Shown: one piece after another, positions 40,358 to 51,083 of the stretch
How positions within the stretch are numbered: the first letter of the stretch is position 1
How the letters are laid out: every line of letters starts with the position of its first letter
Source of the DNA: Phycomyces nitens
Lineage: Eukaryota; Mucoromycota; Mucoromycetes; Mucorales; Phycomycetaceae
Assembly (NCBI GenBank): GCA_022702545.1
Contig: JAHRBC010000005.1
Location: 1,116,001-1,180,000 of the forward strand
Direction: 5' to 3'
DNA: 64,000 bases
The notes under the pieces: model-generated
Databases searched by the model: none
The model's input: only the letters and a program-made list of their open reading frames with translations
What the model was told of the DNA's origin: nothing
Translations under genes and position numbers: made by a program

Positions 40358-40752
40358 GGCAGTCTAATAAACGACAGATGACCTTTTTGCAACAATGGAG
40401 CGCACAATACGATTCAGGACGTGCTTTTCAATATTTTACTGACTTTTAAAAAACGATTGTTGGCTTCAATGCACTCACCCACCCACCCACCAAAAAAGAA
40501 GAAATTGGCTGCAGATATAAAAGAGGTTTTGATGCTAGAAATATATGAATGAGTTTATATACTGTAGATATATATATATATACTTATATACTTGTATACT
40601 TGTATACTTATATACTTATATATATATATGTATATGTATATGTATATATGTATATATATAAAAAGAGTAGAAAATAAAAGGAGATTCTCTTGTGATGAAA
40701 ATAAGTGATAAAGAATGAAGTTTGGTGCACTTTAACATCGTCTAATCAAAAA

Positions 40753-40790
<38 letters not shown>

Positions 40791-40890
40791 TATAAAGACT
40801 TGTTTTTTTTAGACGCTTGGTTTCGTAAGGGCCAAGAGGCGTCTGTCGGTATATCCAGACTAAAATCAACATGGGTCCATGAGATACACT
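40358..40890. other. Spacer with TATACTT repeats
   Basis: Between GOS1 and the polyQ gene, both on the minus strand. A TATACTTATATACTTG-type repeat spans about 40558-40665 and a (TA)n run spans about 40758-40786. Nothing coding. Confidence 0.65.
40558..40665. repeat. TATACTT/TATG simple-repeat array
   Basis: Degenerate tandem units of 10-ish bp (tatacttata, cttgtatact) grading into TATG/TA repeats. Confidence 0.75.
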
Positions 40891-41588
40891 TTATAAATGG
40901 TTGTAACCTACACTCAAGAGGTCCTGTTCGCGAGGAACTCTCATCTGGAGCATGCTGGTGGCCTTTAGGCTTTGTTTCAAAATACGTTTCAAAGAGTCGT
41001 CGCCTAAACAAGAGGATTTAGTTTTTTTTTCAAACAGGTTTATCTCTAGAGACTTACGGTTCAAAAGGCATTTCCACAATCCATCAAAGCCTTTGTATTG
41101 GAGGACCATTCCAGATATAGAGTGATCAGTGAACGAGAGGCGTAACCAGGCGATCAGGGGTTCAATCGTGGCATCGGCTAACCAAACCCAATCCGCAATT
41201 CACATTACATTCCATCCAAGTGATGATGTTCCTTGTTCTTACGTGCTAGCTGAAAATAAGACGTGCGATTGAACAATAGATGATTGACTTCCACAATAAT
41301 GCCTGCCGTGGGAATAGCCATCGTGGGTATACTAAGATAAGAAGTGAGTGATGGATTACGACTGGATATAGGTCTCACTTGTATAGAGAATTAAGGGCAG
41401 GAGGTGACATTAGGTCATTTGTAATGGTATTTGTATCGAGTGAAAGGGAAGAGAATCCGGGATCCTGTTGGTCTGTTTCCTGTTGTTGGTGATTAGGAGG
41501 AGTTGATTGAATAGATTGCTGCTGCTGGTGTTGTTGTTGTTGCTGGTGCTGTTGTTGCTGTTGTTGTTGCTGATGTTGTTGCTGTTGC

Positions 41589-41647
<59 letters not shown>

Positions 41648-41767
41648 TTGCTGTTGTTGGAGTGCTTGGCTGTTGACAAGCGCATTCATTCCTTCAATCA
41701 ACTTTCGTACTTCTGCCAAATCGTGAGCTGCTGTTTCAGTACATCTGTCCATGACCAGGTAATTCAT
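40891..41767 (-). CDS. Unknown polyglutamine protein, 236 residues
   Basis: I do not recognise the family. Four exons fit perfectly in phase: 41767-41379, 41331-41243, 41177-41058 and 41003-40891. The start is MNYLVMDRCTETAAHDLAEV (or the internal Met at 41752), followed by a helix (RKLIEGMNALVNSQALQ), a tract of about 45 Gln with scattered His, and a linker with STPPNHQQQETDQQDPGFSS. The C-terminal 110 residues look folded: AIPTAGIIVEVNHLLFNRTS, EPLIAWLRLSFTDHSISGMV, then a basic helix (DSLKRILKQSLKATSMLQMR). The PolyQ plus a compact C-terminal part is common in fungal transcription regulators, but no domain is identified, so that role is only a guess. Confidence 0.75.
41516..41662 (-). repeat. 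CAG/CAA repeat encoding polyglutamine
   Basis: Mixed CAA/CAG codons with occasional CAC/CAT His, giving the polyQ tract. The mixed codons argue against very recent pure-repeat expansion. Confidence 0.9.
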
Positions 41768-42272
41768 AAGAGAAAAAAAAATAGAGGTAGATTTGGATCA
41801 AGAGAGAGATTGAAAAAAAATAAAATAATAATAATAATGTCAAAAAAGGGCGAGTAGCCAAACCACAACAATAAAAATAAATTAAAATAAAAAATAAAAA
41901 ATAAAGCCCGTCGACCTCGTTTATTTATATGTGTGTGTGTATATTGAATATAATAATACATATAATAAAAAAAGGCACAGTTTTGGCTGCCAAAATAATA
42001 ATCTTGTTGGCCTGGTAGAATATACATCTTTTCAAAGGCAATTTCAAAGTGCCATAATATTATCCATATTGTTTCTTTCTTGTTATTGGCATATAATCTC
42101 TATCCAGTGAGCCTTGGTAGCATATTTCACTGCTTATTTTGATGGGCATCTTTGGTTTGTCATAAACAATTCACACCTATTGGCTTTAAAGCGGAGATGG
42201 CTCCATATATATCGTTTCCCCGCAAACAGCCATCCATCTCTCTCTCTCTCTCTTTCTCTTTATACTCATTTG
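41768..42272. other. Divergent spacer, AT-rich
   Basis: 500 bp between the polyQ gene and PEX6 starts. A CT-rich tract (about 42237-42260) lies just upstream of the PEX6 ATG. Confidence 0.55.
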
Positions 42273-45200
42273 ATGCCAACCTTTGCAGCGACATTGAGAC
42301 CCTTGGACTCCACTGACAGCCAGTCAGTAGCACTTTCTAGGGATCTATGGAAGATCCTCAATGGAGATTCCAACAGTAATGGTACAGCCTTCCCCATTGT
42401 CCCATTCCTACTTACTCAACTTGATTGTGTAAAATACAAATTGTACAGCCTTCTCGGTCTCCATTTCTGTTCCTTCCCTGAGCACCCAGACACCAACCGA
42501 GACACCTTCATTTACCCAGCCCTCGTTCCTGGCCTTTGCGACTTTCTCGGAAGACGAGCGTCCCAACACTGTCTATGCCAGCACAGACTTGCTCAAATCA
42601 GTATATGGCCAGGGCTGCCGTCTAGAAGAAGAGGACGATTGGCCGGCAACCATTGAGCCTGTTCAATTGATTGAACTCGATGAACTGATTGTTGCCGCAT
42701 TGGATTCTTCTTCTTACACATTTGCCCAACAAGGCATGTCATTATTGATCTATTCGAGAGAGTATATTAACAAGCTATCTCTTACAGATCAACAGGGTCT
42801 AGCTGCCATGTTTAGCCAGCCCAACCTCTTGATCCGGTCTGGTGGGATCTATGATTTTGGCAACTACCACTTCAAGGTCCTCATGTCAAATCCGGTTCAA
42901 CAAGGATATATGCGTACCACAGAAACCACAAATCTGTTTGTTGTCGACCTTGTGTCTCAGGCACCAGAAACCAAACAGACAGAGCAAGTCCTAATGGCGC
43001 CTCTAAATATGCTGGATATCCATGACACACCAGAGCTAGCAGTTCCCCAGGAATTCAAGGCACAGATATCACCAGCCGCCTGGCCAGAATCACGTCTGTT
43101 TCCTGTCCCTCTAGCAACAGAAGACACTGAGAGTAGGGTATTTGTGAACATTAAGGATCTCGGTCGATGTGGAGTGTTTAGTGGGGATTGGGTTCTGGTT
43201 GCAGCCAACGACAGCACCAAATCCCGGCTTTGTCGCATCTATGGCATTGATGACAATCAAGTCCAAGCCAAGAGGTAGGTAGCTTTGGTTTGGGATGTGC
43301 TTTTGTAAAAAACACACACTCACTCACTCACTTTTTTTTTTGGATAATAGTGAACTTGATACCTTGTTGTTATCACCATTACTCTATTTTAACCTCGGCT
43401 TACCCTTGCCACCTTCGTCAGTGGAGGATAATGTGGTAACAATCACCCGTCTTACTGTCACCCCAACTCCACCCATGGCCAGTGCTGTTACGATTGCCCG
43501 GATTGCATCTCCCTCATCTATGGATAAATCACTCCAGACAGCCTTTTTAGAGGCACTCAAGCAGTGGTTTGAAGCCAGGGAGAGAATTGTATGCAAGGGT
43601 GATGTACTGGCCATTCCTCTGGATGAAGAGAACGCACGACTGAGACCAAAGGAAGAGGATGAACAGGCAGATGCTCTGGTCCGCAAACCAACCACCCTGG
43701 CTTACTTTAAAGTGACTAGTCTTGAGGAGCCTACGGAATCCAATGGAGTCCATCCATCTTACTATGGCCATGGCCGCAAGATCAACCCTAGCCAGACCAA
43801 GATGGTCCAAACTGGTGTTGAGCAGTCGCGTATACCAGCTGGCCATCTCTCACGCTATTATGACTTTTTGTCTCAATTGCCACTCGAGCGTCCAACCACA
43901 AGTGCCTACCGTAATCTACACGAGTTGGTGTCTTCCTCGCTTCATCCTCTTGGTAGAGATTTTGAATTGTCGTGTAATGTGCTTTTGTTGGGTCCACGAG
44001 GTGGAGGAAAGGCCACACTAGTGAAGCAGGTTGCCGAGGCACTAGGTGTCCATCTGTTTGAATTTGCAGCATATGATGTTGTTGCAGAAACCGATGCAAA
44101 GACAGAGGTCCACATGCGAGCAAAGTTTGAAAAGGCAGCTGCCCTAGCGCCCTGCATTGTGCTAGTACGAGGCATAGAAGCACTTGCGCGCAAAACTGCT
44201 GTAGTAGAAACTGGCCAAGGTAATTAAAGTGGTTTGAATTGGGAATGTTGGCTAACAAGGCATATAGAACCATTGCTGGCAACCGTTTTGCAAGAGTGTA
44301 TTCAATCTGTAAATGCAGCCTACGCCAGTTCTGGATACCCAGTAATGGTTGTAGCCACCACAAGCGATATTGATGCCTTGCCAACGAGTATCTTGGCCTG
44401 CTTTAGACACGAGGTTTCCATGGAGGTATATATATATATATAGTACTATGGTCTGATACCGTACATATATATTAATATATGCTTTGGTTACTAGGCTCCT
44501 GATGAAAAGACGCGTCTGTCGATGCTCAAGAACCTCACAAGCAGCTGTCCCCTTGCTCCCGACGTGTCCCTCAAGAGCCTGGCAACCCAGACTGCTGCTC
44601 TGGTCAGCAAAGATCTGGTGGACTTGGTGGCACGTACGGGTGTACTGGCTTTGCAGCGTATCCATAAATCAGTGTAGGACACAGTCGGCTAATTTCTGTA
44701 TTTTGGAATGCTGATTGACTTTAATCTAGATATGGCGAGGAGAAAAACGGCTCAAGAACACAGGATATCAAGGCAGCCGGTGTTGCACTGACAGCCGCAG
44801 ATTTTGATGGTGCACTCAATGAAGCACGGGCCAGCTACTCTGATTCTATCGGAGCACCCAAGGCAAGTGATCCAAGGATATCTTATAGGTATCGCCAACT
44901 AACATGCCTCTAGATTCCCAATGTCACCTGGGACGATGTCGGAGGCCTCGCTAATGTCAAGGACGACATTCTGGACACCATCCAGCTGCCTCTCGAACAC
45001 CCCGAACTGTTTGGCTCGGGTCTCAAGAAACGCAGTGGAATTCTTCTCTATGGTCCTCCCGGAACGGGAAAGACCCTGCTGGCCAAGGCAATTGCGACTT
45101 CGTGTTCCCTAAACTTCTTTTCTGTAAAGGGTCCTGAGCTACTTAATATGTACATTGGTGAGTCTGAAGCCAATGTACGTCGAGTGTTTCAGCGGGCACG

Positions 45201-45994
45201 CGATGCCAAGCCATGTGTTATCTTCTTTGACGAGCTGGACTCGGTTGCACCCAAGCGTGGTGAAAAGGGTGATTCTGGGGGTGTTATGGACCGTATTGTG
45301 AGTCAAATGTTGGCTGAATTGGACGGCATGAGTGAAGGTGGAGAAGAGGCAGGTGTAGGAGACGTGTTTGTCATTGGAGCCACCAACAGACCTGATTTAT
45401 TGGACCCGGCTCTTTTGCGTCCTGGACGTTTTGACAAGCTGCTCTACCTTGGTGTTAGCGAAACCCATGAGTCACAGCTTCGTATCATCCAGGCCCTTTC
45501 TAGAAAGTAAAGTATTGTGCTTTTTTTCTTTCTTTAGCAAGACCGGCGTATTTACTGATCTCTTTGCCCAAAGGTTTCGTTTGCACCCAGATCTCGATCT
45601 AGCGCGGGTCGCTGAAAAGTGTCCTTTCCATTACACAGGCGCCGATTTCTATGCCTTGTGCTCAGATGCAATGTTAAAGGCCATGACCCGTGTGGCCGAT
45701 GCGATTGAGGACAAGGTCAAGGCATTGAATGCTGAAAAACGACCAGGACTGCCTGATGTTGTGACAGCGCAATACTACCTGTCCCATCTTGCGACTCCCG
45801 AGGACATTGTTGTCCAGGTTGAAGAAGTAGATTTTGTAAAGGCCCTGGAGGAATTGATTCCAAGTGTCTCGGCCACTGAGCTGGCACACTACTCTAAAGT
45901 GCGAGAGAAGTTTGAGCAGGTCAAGGAAGAGGAAGAGGAAGATGTAGAAGTAGAGCCAAAAAAGGATAAAGGCAAGGGCAAACAAAAGGCCTAA
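42273..45994 (+). CDS. PEX6: Peroxisomal AAA ATPase Pex6
   Basis: With Pex1 it extracts ubiquitinated Pex5 from the peroxisomal membrane. Eight exons: 42273-42428, 42520-43274, 43351-44219, 44268-44425, 44495-44673, 44730-44862, 44914-45506 and 45574-45994. D1 has a degenerate P-loop ([10 protein letters not shown]) and a Walker B lacking the DE pair ([11 protein letters not shown]), so D1 is probably inactive, as usual for Pex6. D2 is canonical: Walker [11 protein letters not shown], Pex6 signature [17 protein letters not shown], Walker [16 protein letters not shown], sensor [20 protein letters not shown], then [14 protein letters not shown]. The acidic/Lys tail ends KGKGKQKA. The sixth intron has a GC donor (AAG|GCAAGT). 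The last intron has two possible in-frame acceptors. Confidence 0.95.
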
Positions 45995-46341
45995 GCTGTT
46001 GTATATTATTTTTATTAGTGTTATTATTATTAGTGAGTGATGTTGTAAAAGAATGAATAAATTGTAGCAAGAGTGGTATGATTTAACAAGACACATATCC
46101 GACAAAATGCCAATTGTCCATTTGAACTGAATACACAATGCAAACAGAGTAAGAATAAAACAGGTACTTGTGAACTAGTGCACTGTTTAGAAACAAATTG
46201 TTGTTGTTGGAAATGCAATGGCCGGAAGTACTAAATAATTATTGTGTACTTGTAATATTTTATTAAAAAGCATACAACAAAAGCAAAACACCAAGCTTTT
46301 CTTTCTGCTTTTTTTTTATTATTTCCTTTTGCTGATTCCAT
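45995..46341. other. Intergenic spacer
   Basis: About 350 bp between PEX6 and the next gene on the same strand; AT-rich, nothing recognised. Confidence 0.6.
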
Positions 46342-46924
46342 ATGGCTCCTCTCTTGAAGCATCGCAATCGTGATCAAGTTGGTCATTCCTCATCATGTCT
46401 TTACCATCCCCATCGTCACACACAGCGTAATTCGCCTCTTCCATTGGCAGGCCCTCCTGCGTCCGAAACGATAGAGGCAAATATACTCTCTAAATACCAA
46501 TAAAATAAAATAAATAAACCTAAATACTCTTTGCTTGAACTCTTAGGCTCGGCTAAAAAAGAAGCACTCACCGCCTATTCTCTGTCAACCAGCAGATCCA
46601 TCGCCCCAGTATACTATCGACCGCCTACAGGCCCTGTACGACGAAGCATACACAGAACTTAGGCAATCGATAGACAGCTATAACGACAGTTTTGTTGCCC
46701 ATATGCGATCACTGGAATCTATGCCAAATCAAGTCATTTTAGACCAAGAAAGCCACCGTACAGACGAAACGTCAATTCAGGATCTCACAGACCGTCTTGC
46801 AGCTGGATCGATCAAGGACTATAGTTCATTGTTGGAACATGAACTCAAACAGGTGCGTCCTGAGCCAATCACCCCCAGAAACATTCTCACCATTAACCAT
46901 TTAGAACCCCCAGATTGGCTTTGA
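46342..46924 (+). CDS. Unknown 170-residue protein
   Basis: Family not recognised. Two exons, 46342-46476 and 46547-46924, are joined by an intron that again seems to use a GC donor (GAG|GCAAAT). That join is the only one that keeps phase, because no usable GT lies in the region. The N-terminus is basic and His-rich (MAPLLKHRNRDQVGHSSSCL), followed by PLPLAGPPASETIEARLKKK. The second exon holds a predicted helix (IDRLQALYDEAYTELRQSID) and an acidic, Asp/Glu-rich part that ends HLEPPDWL. Soluble with no membrane segment. Gene status is moderate: composition and splice phase support it, but homology is unseen. Confidence 0.55.
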
Positions 46925-47351
46925 AGACCAAGGAGCCTGCGGAGACTTGTGGTAGGACCAGTTGGTCTTTGATGCAAACATAAATACGTAAATACTTCTT
47001 GATTCTTCTACTGACAATAATATATATATATAAATATATAAATACTTCCAAATATGGCTATTATAAAGAATAATATAATTGAATTTTTAAATCAGCAACA
47101 ATCTCATTCTTCAATACCTTTAACTTATTTTGTGTTCGGGAAATGAAATCCAAACGCTGATCGTCATAGGCCAAAATAATCGTGCCTTGTCGCCAAACCA
47201 ATGTCCTGAACCATGATATCATTCTACGCTCACTTTATAGAGTGAATTTCGTTCGATAGATTCAAATTACAGAATCCAACCTATCAACCAATACATATAA
47301 ATACAAGGCAGAAATCAGAAATCTAATCTTCATTATCCCCCTTATTTCAAT
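46925..47351. other. Intergenic spacer and promoter of the repeat-protein gene
   Basis: 430 bp with TA repeats near 47021-47040. A TATA-like ATATAAATAC motif at about 47297-47306 lies some 50 bp upstream of the next ATG. Confidence 0.5.
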
Positions 47352-50243
47352 ATGTCAAACTTCTCTCAAGACCATCAAAGCTTCTTTGGAAACTCCACAA
47401 CCTATCCCCAAGACACAAATGCACTCTCAAGGGCCTGTGCCTACAAGGCATATCTCTCTCTAAAGGAATCGAACTCTCCTATGGATGAGTCTACTCTCCT
47501 CAGCCGTTCAGAACAATATGCCTCTGATTGGCTCAGACACAATCCCACTTGGACCGGCAGATCTCACAGTCCTCGCCAGTCCCCACCCACCCAAGGCGAA
47601 GGTTATCAGGCACAAGCAACCAATATTCGCCACTCCACACGCCAAGCTGTCCGAGACCTTCTCCATGGCTCTTCATCACAAACTCCTCTTCCTGGAACCA
47701 ACAAGCGCAACTCAATTGGTGGTCCACACAACTTAGGTGCTGGTATTTTTGAAAGCAACGATGATGCCTACCTGAGTCAAGAGCATCGACATGGTGCTCT
47801 CGATACCAACCACAACGATCATTCTGGTCTCAAACATGGTGCTGAAGGTGCAGCTCTTGGTGGTCTTGCTTCACATGAGGCCAACAAGCATATGGGCAAT
47901 CAGCACGGTGGAATTCCCTCTAGCACTGGCCGTGTTCCCGATGGTGCTCCTCTTGATGGTACCGGCTACAAGAACACCCCTCTTGATCATCACAACGGTA
48001 CTTCCAATGACCCTCACTCTGGTCTCAGACATGGTGCCGAAGGTGCAGCCCTTGGTGGTCTCGGCTCTCATGAGGCCAACAAGCACTTGAACAATCAGCA
48101 TGGTGGTATCCGTTCTGATACTGGCCGTGTCCCTGATGGTGCTCCTATTGATGGTACCGGCTACAAGAACACTCCCCTTGATCACCACAACGGTACTTCC
48201 AATGATCCTCACTCTGGTCTCAGACATGGTGCTGAAGGCGCAGCTCTTGGTGGCCTTGCTTCACATGAGGCCAACAAGCACTTGAACAATCAGCATAGTG
48301 GTATCCGTTCTGACACTGGCCGTGTCCCTGATGGTGCTCCTATTGATGGTACTGGTTACAAGAACACTCCCTTTGATCACCACAACAGTACTTCCAATGA
48401 TCCTCACTCTGGTCTCAGACATGGTGCTGAAGGTGCAACCCTTGGTGGTCTCGGCTCTCATGAGGCCAACAAGCACTTGAACAACCAGCATAGTGGTATC
48501 CGTTCTGACACTGGCCGTGTTCCCGATGGTGCTCCTATCGATGGTACTGGTTACAAGAACACTCCCCTTGATCACCACAACGGTACTTCTAATGATCCCC
48601 ACTCTGGTCTCAGACATGGTGCCGAAGGTGCAGCCCTTGGCGGTCTTGCTTCACATGAGGCCAACAAGCATATGGGCAATGGCCACCGTGGTATTCCTTC
48701 CAGCACTGGCCGTGTCCCTGACGGTGCTCCTATTGATGGTACTGGTTACAAGAACACTCCATTTGATCACCACAACGGTACTTCCAATGATCCTCACTCT
48801 GGTCTCAGACATGGTGCCGAAGGTGCAGCCCTTGGTGGTCTCGGCTCTCATGAGGCCAACAAGCACTTGAACAACCAGCACAGTGGTATCCGTTCTGATA
48901 CTGGCCGTGTCCCTGATGGTGCTCCTATCGATGGTACCGGCTACAAGAACACTCCATTTGATCATCACAATGGTACTTCCAATGATTCCCACTCTGGTCT
49001 CAGACATGGTGCCGAAGGTGCAGCTCTTGGTGGCCTTGCTTCACATGAGGCCAACAAGCACTTGAACAATCAGCACAGTGGTATCCGTTCTGACACTGGC
49101 CGTGTCCCTGATGGTGCTCCTATTGATGGTACTGGTTACAAGAACACTCCCTTTGATCACCACAACGGTACTTCCAATGATCCTCACTCTGGTCTCAGAC
49201 ATGGTGCCGAAGGTGCAGCCCTTGGTGGTCTCGGCTCTCATGAGGCCAACAAGCACTTGAACAACCAGCACAGTGGTATCCGTTCTGACACTGGCCGTGT
49301 TCCCGATGGTGCTCCTATTGATGGTACTGGCTACAAGAACACTCCATTTGATCATCACAACGGTACCTCCAATGATCCTCACTCTGGTCTCAGACATGGT
49401 GCTGAAGGTGCAGCCCTTGGCGGTCTTGCTTCACATGAGGCCAACAAGCATATGGGCAATGGTCACCGTGGCTCTTTTGAAGGCAACCCTGATTATGAAA
49501 ACTCTGGTCTCAGACATACTGGCCGCCAAGATCGTCTTCCTAGCAACTCCAATGTCGAAGGGTTCCAGCGTGTCCGCGAGCAGGCCAGCCACCATAACAA
49601 TGATCCCAACAGCTACAACCATCATGATCATTCTGGACTGAAGCATGGCGCCGAAGGAGCTGCTCTTGGTGCTGGTGCTTATGAGGCCAACAAGCATTTG
49701 GGTCATCACAATGGCGATCATCATGGAGGTGTCCTTGACAACGAGCATCATCATTCTGCTGACCGAGGTATTCATGACAACCGTGGTATCCATGACAACC
49801 GGGATCATTCTGGATTGAAGCATGGCGCTGAAGGAGCTGCTCTTGGTACTGGTGCTTATGAGGCCAACAAGCACTTGGGTCATCACAATGGCGATCATCA
49901 TGGAGGTGTCCTTGACAACGAGCATCGTCATTCTGCTGACCATGGTATCCATGACAACCGGGATCACTCTGGACTGAAGCATGGTGCTGAAGGTGCTGCT
50001 ATTGGAGCCACTGGTGCTGCCGCTGGTCATGAAATTAACAAGCATCGCAACTCTTCCGTCTCTTCCAATGCTTCCTCGACTAGTGGTGATCATGCTCCTG
50101 ATGGTCAGAAAGGCAAGGCTTCTGCCTCCCATCCTCTTAATACCGGTGGAACTGCTAGTCATATTGCCGAACAGCCTGATATGGGTCTAGGTGGTCTGAC
50201 CGGTAAACAGCCAGTTGGAAAGATTGATATCAAGAATTTGTAA
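47352..50243 (+). CDS. Large His/Gly/Asn-rich tandem-repeat protein, 963 residues
   Basis: Single-exon gene, the longest uninterrupted frame here and without introns among intron-rich neighbours. The unique N-terminus (about 155 residues) includes a helix-like stretch (ALSRACAYKAYLSLKESNSP) and SEQYASDWLRHNPTW. Then come nine 65-residue units, each with HSGL(K/R)HGAEGAALGGL, SHEANKH, a GRVPDGAP(I/L)DGTGYKNTP segment and DHHNGTSNDP, followed by three degenerate, shorter units that keep only the GLKHGAEGAA core. The core resembles glycine-zipper or LEA-like amphipathic helices, and His is very abundant. There is no signal peptide or membrane segment. The function is unknown; desiccation/stress protection, surface or metal binding are guesses. 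Confidence 0.85.
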   Translation: MSNFSQDHQSFFGNSTTYPQDTNALSRACAYKAYLSLKESNSPMDESTLLSRSEQYASDWLRHNPTWTGRSHSPRQSPPTQGEGYQAQATNIRHSTRQAVRDLLHGSSSQTPLPGTNKRNSIGGPHNLGAGIFESNDDAYLSQEHRHGALDTNHNDHSGLKHGAEGAALGGLASHEANKHMGNQHGGIPSSTGRVPDGAPLDGTGYKNTPLDHHNGTSNDPHSGLRHGAEGAALGGLGSHEANKHLNNQHGGIRSDTGRVPDGAPIDGTGYKNTPLDHHNGTSNDPHSGLRHGAEGAALGGLASHEANKHLNNQHSGIRSDTGRVPDGAPIDGTGYKNTPFDHHNSTSNDPHSGLRHGAEGATLGGLGSHEANKHLNNQHSGIRSDTGRVPDGAPIDGTGYKNTPLDHHNGTSNDPHSGLRHGAEGAALGGLASHEANKHMGNGHRGIPSSTGRVPDGAPIDGTGYKNTPFDHHNGTSNDPHSGLRHGAEGAALGGLGSHEANKHLNNQHSGIRSDTGRVPDGAPIDGTGYKNTPFDHHNGTSNDSHSGLRHGAEGAALGGLASHEANKHLNNQHSGIRSDTGRVPDGAPIDGTGYKNTPFDHHNGTSNDPHSGLRHGAEGAALGGLGSHEANKHLNNQHSGIRSDTGRVPDGAPIDGTGYKNTPFDHHNGTSNDPHSGLRHGAEGAALGGLASHEANKHMGNGHRGSFEGNPDYENSGLRHTGRQDRLPSNSNVEGFQRVREQASHHNNDPNSYNHHDHSGLKHGAEGAALGAGAYEANKHLGHHNGDHHGGVLDNEHHHSADRGIHDNRGIHDNRDHSGLKHGAEGAALGTGAYEANKHLGHHNGDHHGGVLDNEHRHSADHGIHDNRDHSGLKHGAEGAAIGATGAAAGHEINKHRNSSVSSNASSTSGDHAPDGQKGKASASHPLNTGGTASHIAEQPDMGLGGLTGKQPVGKIDIKNL
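47820..49574 (+). repeat. 195-bp tandem repeat with 390- and 780-bp higher order
   Basis: Unit starts lie exactly 195 bp apart at 47820, 48015, 48210, 48405, 48600, 48795, 48990, 49185 and 49380. Units alternate between LASHEANKH and LGSHEANKH versions (390-bp period). The MGN(Q/G)H variant occurs only in units 1, 5 and 9 (780-bp period). Three shorter related units follow up to about 50040. Confidence 0.93.
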
Positions 50244-51083
50244 ATAGCCCTTTTTTTTGGATGTGAATATTATAATTATACATGTAAATAACATTATTAA
50301 AACCATATATTTTTTTGGTTTTGTTGAATAAAAAATACCTTAATATTTTTTTTTTAAAAAAAAGAGACTTTAATTATTATAATGAGATTATGATGGATTC
50401 AAGAAAGGCCTTTGGATTATACTTGCTTATTATTTTTTGGTCAATTGATCTGACAAGAGTACATGGTTCTTTGAATAAATATCTAGCCAAGGCTTTAATT
50501 TTCAATTGACATGTCTTGCATGGCATCTGGACGTGATCTCTTTGTACCAACCAACCAACAACAACAACAACAAAAAGAGAGTTTCAGGACCATTGGTTTT
50601 AGTTGGTTTAGCATATTTCATGTACGAGATCAAGAGGTCTTGTTTGGGTGACAATAAGCTTACAAGAAGCTTAATTTGTCTAGCGTTTCACTATCATCTT
50701 ACAAGGAAGGTGACCCAAAAAGTAGTAAAACTTTTGCCACAGAATGCAACTTTGCCTGTCGTACGTCACCAGGTTCTTTTAAAAAGGAAATATTCTATAA
50801 AATGTCTAGTAGAGCAGTAGAGAGATTGAAGCTTCTTTGGGCTCCTGTTGACTCCCTACAAACTCTCTCTCTTTCTCTTTCTCTTTTTATTTTATAAATA
50901 TATATTATTTGTTGTATCAAATCATAAATATATCCACACACATATAAATATAGTATAAATATAAATATATATCTAAATATATATAAATATATATCTCCAT
51001 ATACCATACCTGTAAATTGTCACACACTTTCTCTTTCTCTTTCTCTCTTTTTCTGTTTTACTTTTTAAAGCAACAGCCCTACC
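50244..51083. other. AT-rich intergenic region
   Basis: 840 bp, with CT repeats near 50863-50886 and 51028-51050 and long TATAAATA runs between them. No gene recognised. Confidence 0.6.

Noticed and set aside
41507..41857. Poly-leucine frame on the plus strand
   Set aside because: The antisense reading of the CAG/CAA tract; the minus-strand four-exon gene is supported by splice phase.
47871..50162. Repeated frames of 118 and 243 codons on the minus strand of the repeat gene
   Set aside because: The same frame recurs in each 195-bp unit only because the sense repeats are nearly identical. No start context, and the composition (Thr/Val/Ile/Met) is a shadow of His/Gly/Asn codons.
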